6,945 bases of DNA from Verrucomicrobiota bacterium (GTDB lineage Bacteria; Verrucomicrobiota; Verrucomicrobiae; Chthoniobacterales; UBA10450): contig QHOZ01000029.1 in the NCBI GenBank assembly GCA_003219495.1, forward strand, positions 1-6,945, read 5' to 3'. Shown here in pieces: positions 5,670 through 6,945 of the stretch; the first letter of the stretch is position 1, and every line of letters starts with the position of its first letter. A model generated the notes under the pieces. The model did no database searches. It was not told the DNA's origin and was given only the letters and a program-made list of their open reading frames with translations. The position numbers and the translations under genes were made by a program.

Positions 5670-6701
5670 TCAGGGTGCAATCACGGGCGATTGCTGAATT
5701 TTATCGCGATGTGCACCGAGCTCATCGCGGAAAACTTTTGTAAGATCTACATCGTGCAAAACGATCAGGTCGCTGTCGTGCTTTTTCACATCGTCGTTCT
5801 GCCAGGCTTCGTTCCACCAGCAAAAGCCGACGATCCGCGGCCACTTTTCAGAAAACAATTCCTCGAACGCCGCTTTCGCCCAGCTCCCGCAATTCAAATA
5901 CCGGTTATGAATATCGCAGCCGAATTCCGCGATGAGGATCGGCTTGTCCTGCGCGAGTTTTGTGAGCCGCTGGTACGACTCGTCCAATTTGAAATACAAA
6001 CTCTCGGTGCCGTTCAAGGCGAGCCAATCGCAATAGTCTTCTCCCGGAAAATAATTTTCGAACGCGTTCCACTTTTGTTCCGGCTCGCCGAGCCAGTTCA
6101 CGTGCCAGACCCACGTGAGATTGTCCGCGCCTTCCGCCCGCATTAGATCGACAATGTGTCGATAGGCCGCGACGTAGCGTTTCGGACCTTCGACCGCTCC
6201 GCCGTTCCATTTTCCATTCCAACTAAACCAGTTCCCGTTCGCCTCCGTCCCCCACTCGATCAGGAACGGCGATCCGAAATTTTTCGCGTCGCGCGCCCAC
6301 GCCCGAAGATCGACATCGAACTCGCCGGCGATGATCTTCGCGAGCGAAAAGCTTTTCTCCCCGTGCTTTTGATCGACATCGGACCGCAGCATCAGCCGCA
6401 CGTATGGAATTTTTCCGAGATCGCGGATCCAGCTGCACATCTGCGCAGGAAATTTTCTCGATTCGAACCAGTTGTCGGAAAAATAAACCCATGCCGTTTT
6501 CGCGCCGACCGCCTTCTCGTAACGATCGACATCCGCGGGCGTGACATCGTGCTCGGTCGGATCGTGCGTGTCCGTGCCGACGCCGCCCCAATAAAATCCG
6601 TGATAAATTTTTCCAGCCGGCGGCGGTTGAACGCGCGCTGTTTGCGCATTTAGGCTCGAGACGCAGGCAAGCAGGAGCGCGCAGAGAAATTTCACCACCA
6701 C
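5670..6701 (-). CDS. Secreted GH26-like glycoside hydrolase (beta-mannanase type)
   Basis: The 343-residue protein starts with a signal peptide (residues 1-19, cleavage likely after LNA), so it acts outside the cytoplasm. The rest is a single TIM-barrel-like domain. TEANGNWFSWNG (152-163) matches the GH26 acid/base motif HE-NG-WFWWG, making Glu153 the candidate proton donor. RYVAAYRHIVDLMRAEGADNLTWVWHVNW (175-203, in two parts: helix then strand) follows GH26 closely. LIAEFG (256-261) gives Glu259 as candidate nucleophile, and GFCWWNE (292-298) ends the barrel. GH26 enzymes mostly cut beta-1,4-mannan, but lichenase and xylanase activities exist, so the substrate is open. The start is one of three consecutive GTG codons (6701, 6698 or 6695), with no ribosome site upstream. 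Confidence 0.75.
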   Translation of the reverse strand: MVVKFLCALLLACVSSLNAQTARVQPPPAGKIYHGFYWGGVGTDTHDPTEHDVTPADVDRYEKAVGAKTAWVYFSDNWFESRKFPAQMCSWIRDLGKIPYVRLMLRSDVDQKHGEKSFSLAKIIAGEFDVDLRAWARDAKNFGSPFLIEWGTEANGNWFSWNGKWNGGAVEGPKRYVAAYRHIVDLMRAEGADNLTWVWHVNWLGEPEQKWNAFENYFPGEDYCDWLALNGTESLYFKLDESYQRLTKLAQDKPILIAEFGCDIHNRYLNCGSWAKAAFEELFSEKWPRIVGFCWWNEAWQNDDVKKHDSDLIVLHDVDLTKVFRDELGAHRDKIQQSPVIAP

Positions 6702-6702
6702 A

Positions 6703-6730
6703 ATTGTAGGGCGGGCGATCCGTCTGCCAA
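6703..6730 (-). promoter_or_regulatory. Candidate promoter of the GH26-like gene
   Basis: On the - strand TTGGCA (6730-6725), a 16-bp spacer and TACAAT (6708-6703) form a good sigma70-type pair. A transcript would start near 6696, at or inside the triple GTG, so translation would be leaderless, most naturally from the GTG at 6695-6693. The whole promoter lies within copy B of the dispersed repeat, whose TTGTAG end supplies the -10 box. Confidence 0.5.
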
Positions 6731-6750
6731 CTGTCCGAGCGGGACTGGCA
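6703..6750. repeat. Dispersed repeat, copy B, upstream of the GH26-like gene
   Basis: ATTGTAG (6703-6709) is followed by GGCGGGCG (6710-6717), which can pair with CGTCTGCC (6721-6728) using two G-T positions, then by GTCCGAGCGGGACTGGCA (6733-6750). The last block is 17 of 18 identical to 3936-3953 in the btuB leader. Immediately after it CGACAG (6756-6761) can pair back with CTGTC (6731-6735). The compact, hairpin-rich form suggests a short palindromic repeat family spread through the genome. Confidence 0.6.
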
Positions 6751-6763
6751 TTGGCCGACAGAT

Positions 6764-6809
6764 TGCCTCACCCCACAACCGGGAGGCACAGTGCGCGGTC
6801 GCGGCGCGC
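6764..6809 (-). terminator. Two hairpins after the right-hand gene, weak terminator candidates
   Basis: GCGCG (6793-6797) pairs with CGCGC (6805-6809), and TGCCTC (6764-6769) pairs with GAGGCA (6783-6788). Both lie just past the stop codon of the partial gene at the right edge, reading on the - strand. Neither is followed by a T-run on that strand, so termination is only a possibility. Confidence 0.3.
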
Positions 6810-6822
6810 TCCTCTTCTTCGC

Positions 6823-6945
6823 CTAACCCTTTTTCGCCGCGTCCCGCAAATGTTTCACGCGATCGTGCGCGCTTTTGATTTCACTGAACTGACGCGCGAC
6901 GGTTTCGCGCATTTGTCCAGTCAGCTCGTCACGCATCGCTTCTTC
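6823..6945 (-). CDS. Unrecognised protein, last 40 codons
   Basis: An open frame enters from the right edge and ends with TAG at 6825-6823. The 40 visible residues (from EEAMRDELTG to LRDAAKKG) are strongly charged and probably all helical, with a Lys-rich end, consistent with a coiled-coil tail. I do not recognise the family. Codon use is like that of the neighbours, and the clean stop before a hairpin-rich gap supports a real gene end. The start and most of the protein lie outside the window. Confidence 0.55.
   Translation of the reverse strand, partial: EEAMRDELTGQMRETVARQFSEIKSAHDRVKHLRDAAKKG

Noticed and set aside
5493..6146. 217-codon open frame on + across the GH26-like gene and the broken OsmC gene
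   Set aside because: The opposite strand encodes convincing signal peptide and catalytic motifs; this frame shows none.
1..6945. CRISPR array, tRNA or rRNA genes, transposase or phage genes
   Set aside because: I saw no regularly spaced direct repeats, no cloverleaf-like sequences and no characteristic protein motifs for any of these.

Overview
The window looks like a chromosomal segment of a Gram-negative, environmental bacterium. It encodes an ADP-heptose epimerase for lipopolysaccharide core and a TonB-dependent outer-membrane receptor, so an outer membrane is implied. Moderate-to-high GC, tightly packed genes, weak Shine-Dalgarno sites and short GC-rich palindromic intergenic repeats (TTGTAG-type and TGTCAT...CGAGCG-type) remind me of soil Verrucomicrobiota. 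That placement is an inference from style, not a database result.

Layout, left to right. (1) Positions 1-309: the C-terminal end of a DUF885 protein on +. (2) 310-518: a convergent intergenic gap with hairpins that look like terminators. (3) 519-1721: rmuC on -. (4) 1727-1880: a 154-bp element with 22-bp imperfect terminal inverted repeats, filling almost all of the gap between btuB and rmuC. (5) 1891-3822: a BtuB-like vitamin B12 receptor on -. (6) 3823-4316: a 494-bp gene-free stretch. It holds a long btuB leader with a cobalamin riboswitch aptamer (4034-4202), a hairpin covering the btuB ribosome binding site, one copy of a dispersed repeat, and the divergent promoter of hldD. (7) 4317-5258: hldD on +. 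(8) 5264-5645: a broken OsmC-family gene on -, convergent with hldD and 5 bp from it. (9) 5670-6701: a secreted GH26-like glycoside hydrolase on -, just upstream of the broken gene. (10) 6702-6822: an intergenic gap with the second copy of the dispersed repeat, which supplies a good -35/-10 pair for the hydrolase. (11) 6823-6945: the last 40 codons of an unrecognised gene on -.

The genes do not form one pathway. The best-supported functional unit is the riboswitch plus btuB: cobalamin sensed by the leader RNA should shut off production of the receptor that imports it. The most interesting signals are that riboswitch, with its divergent B12 box and apparent ribosome-binding-site hairpin, the OsmC gene that has lost the segment carrying its first catalytic cysteine, and two mobile-looking repeat families placed in the control regions of three genes. 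I saw no CRISPR array, tRNA, rRNA, transposase or phage gene.
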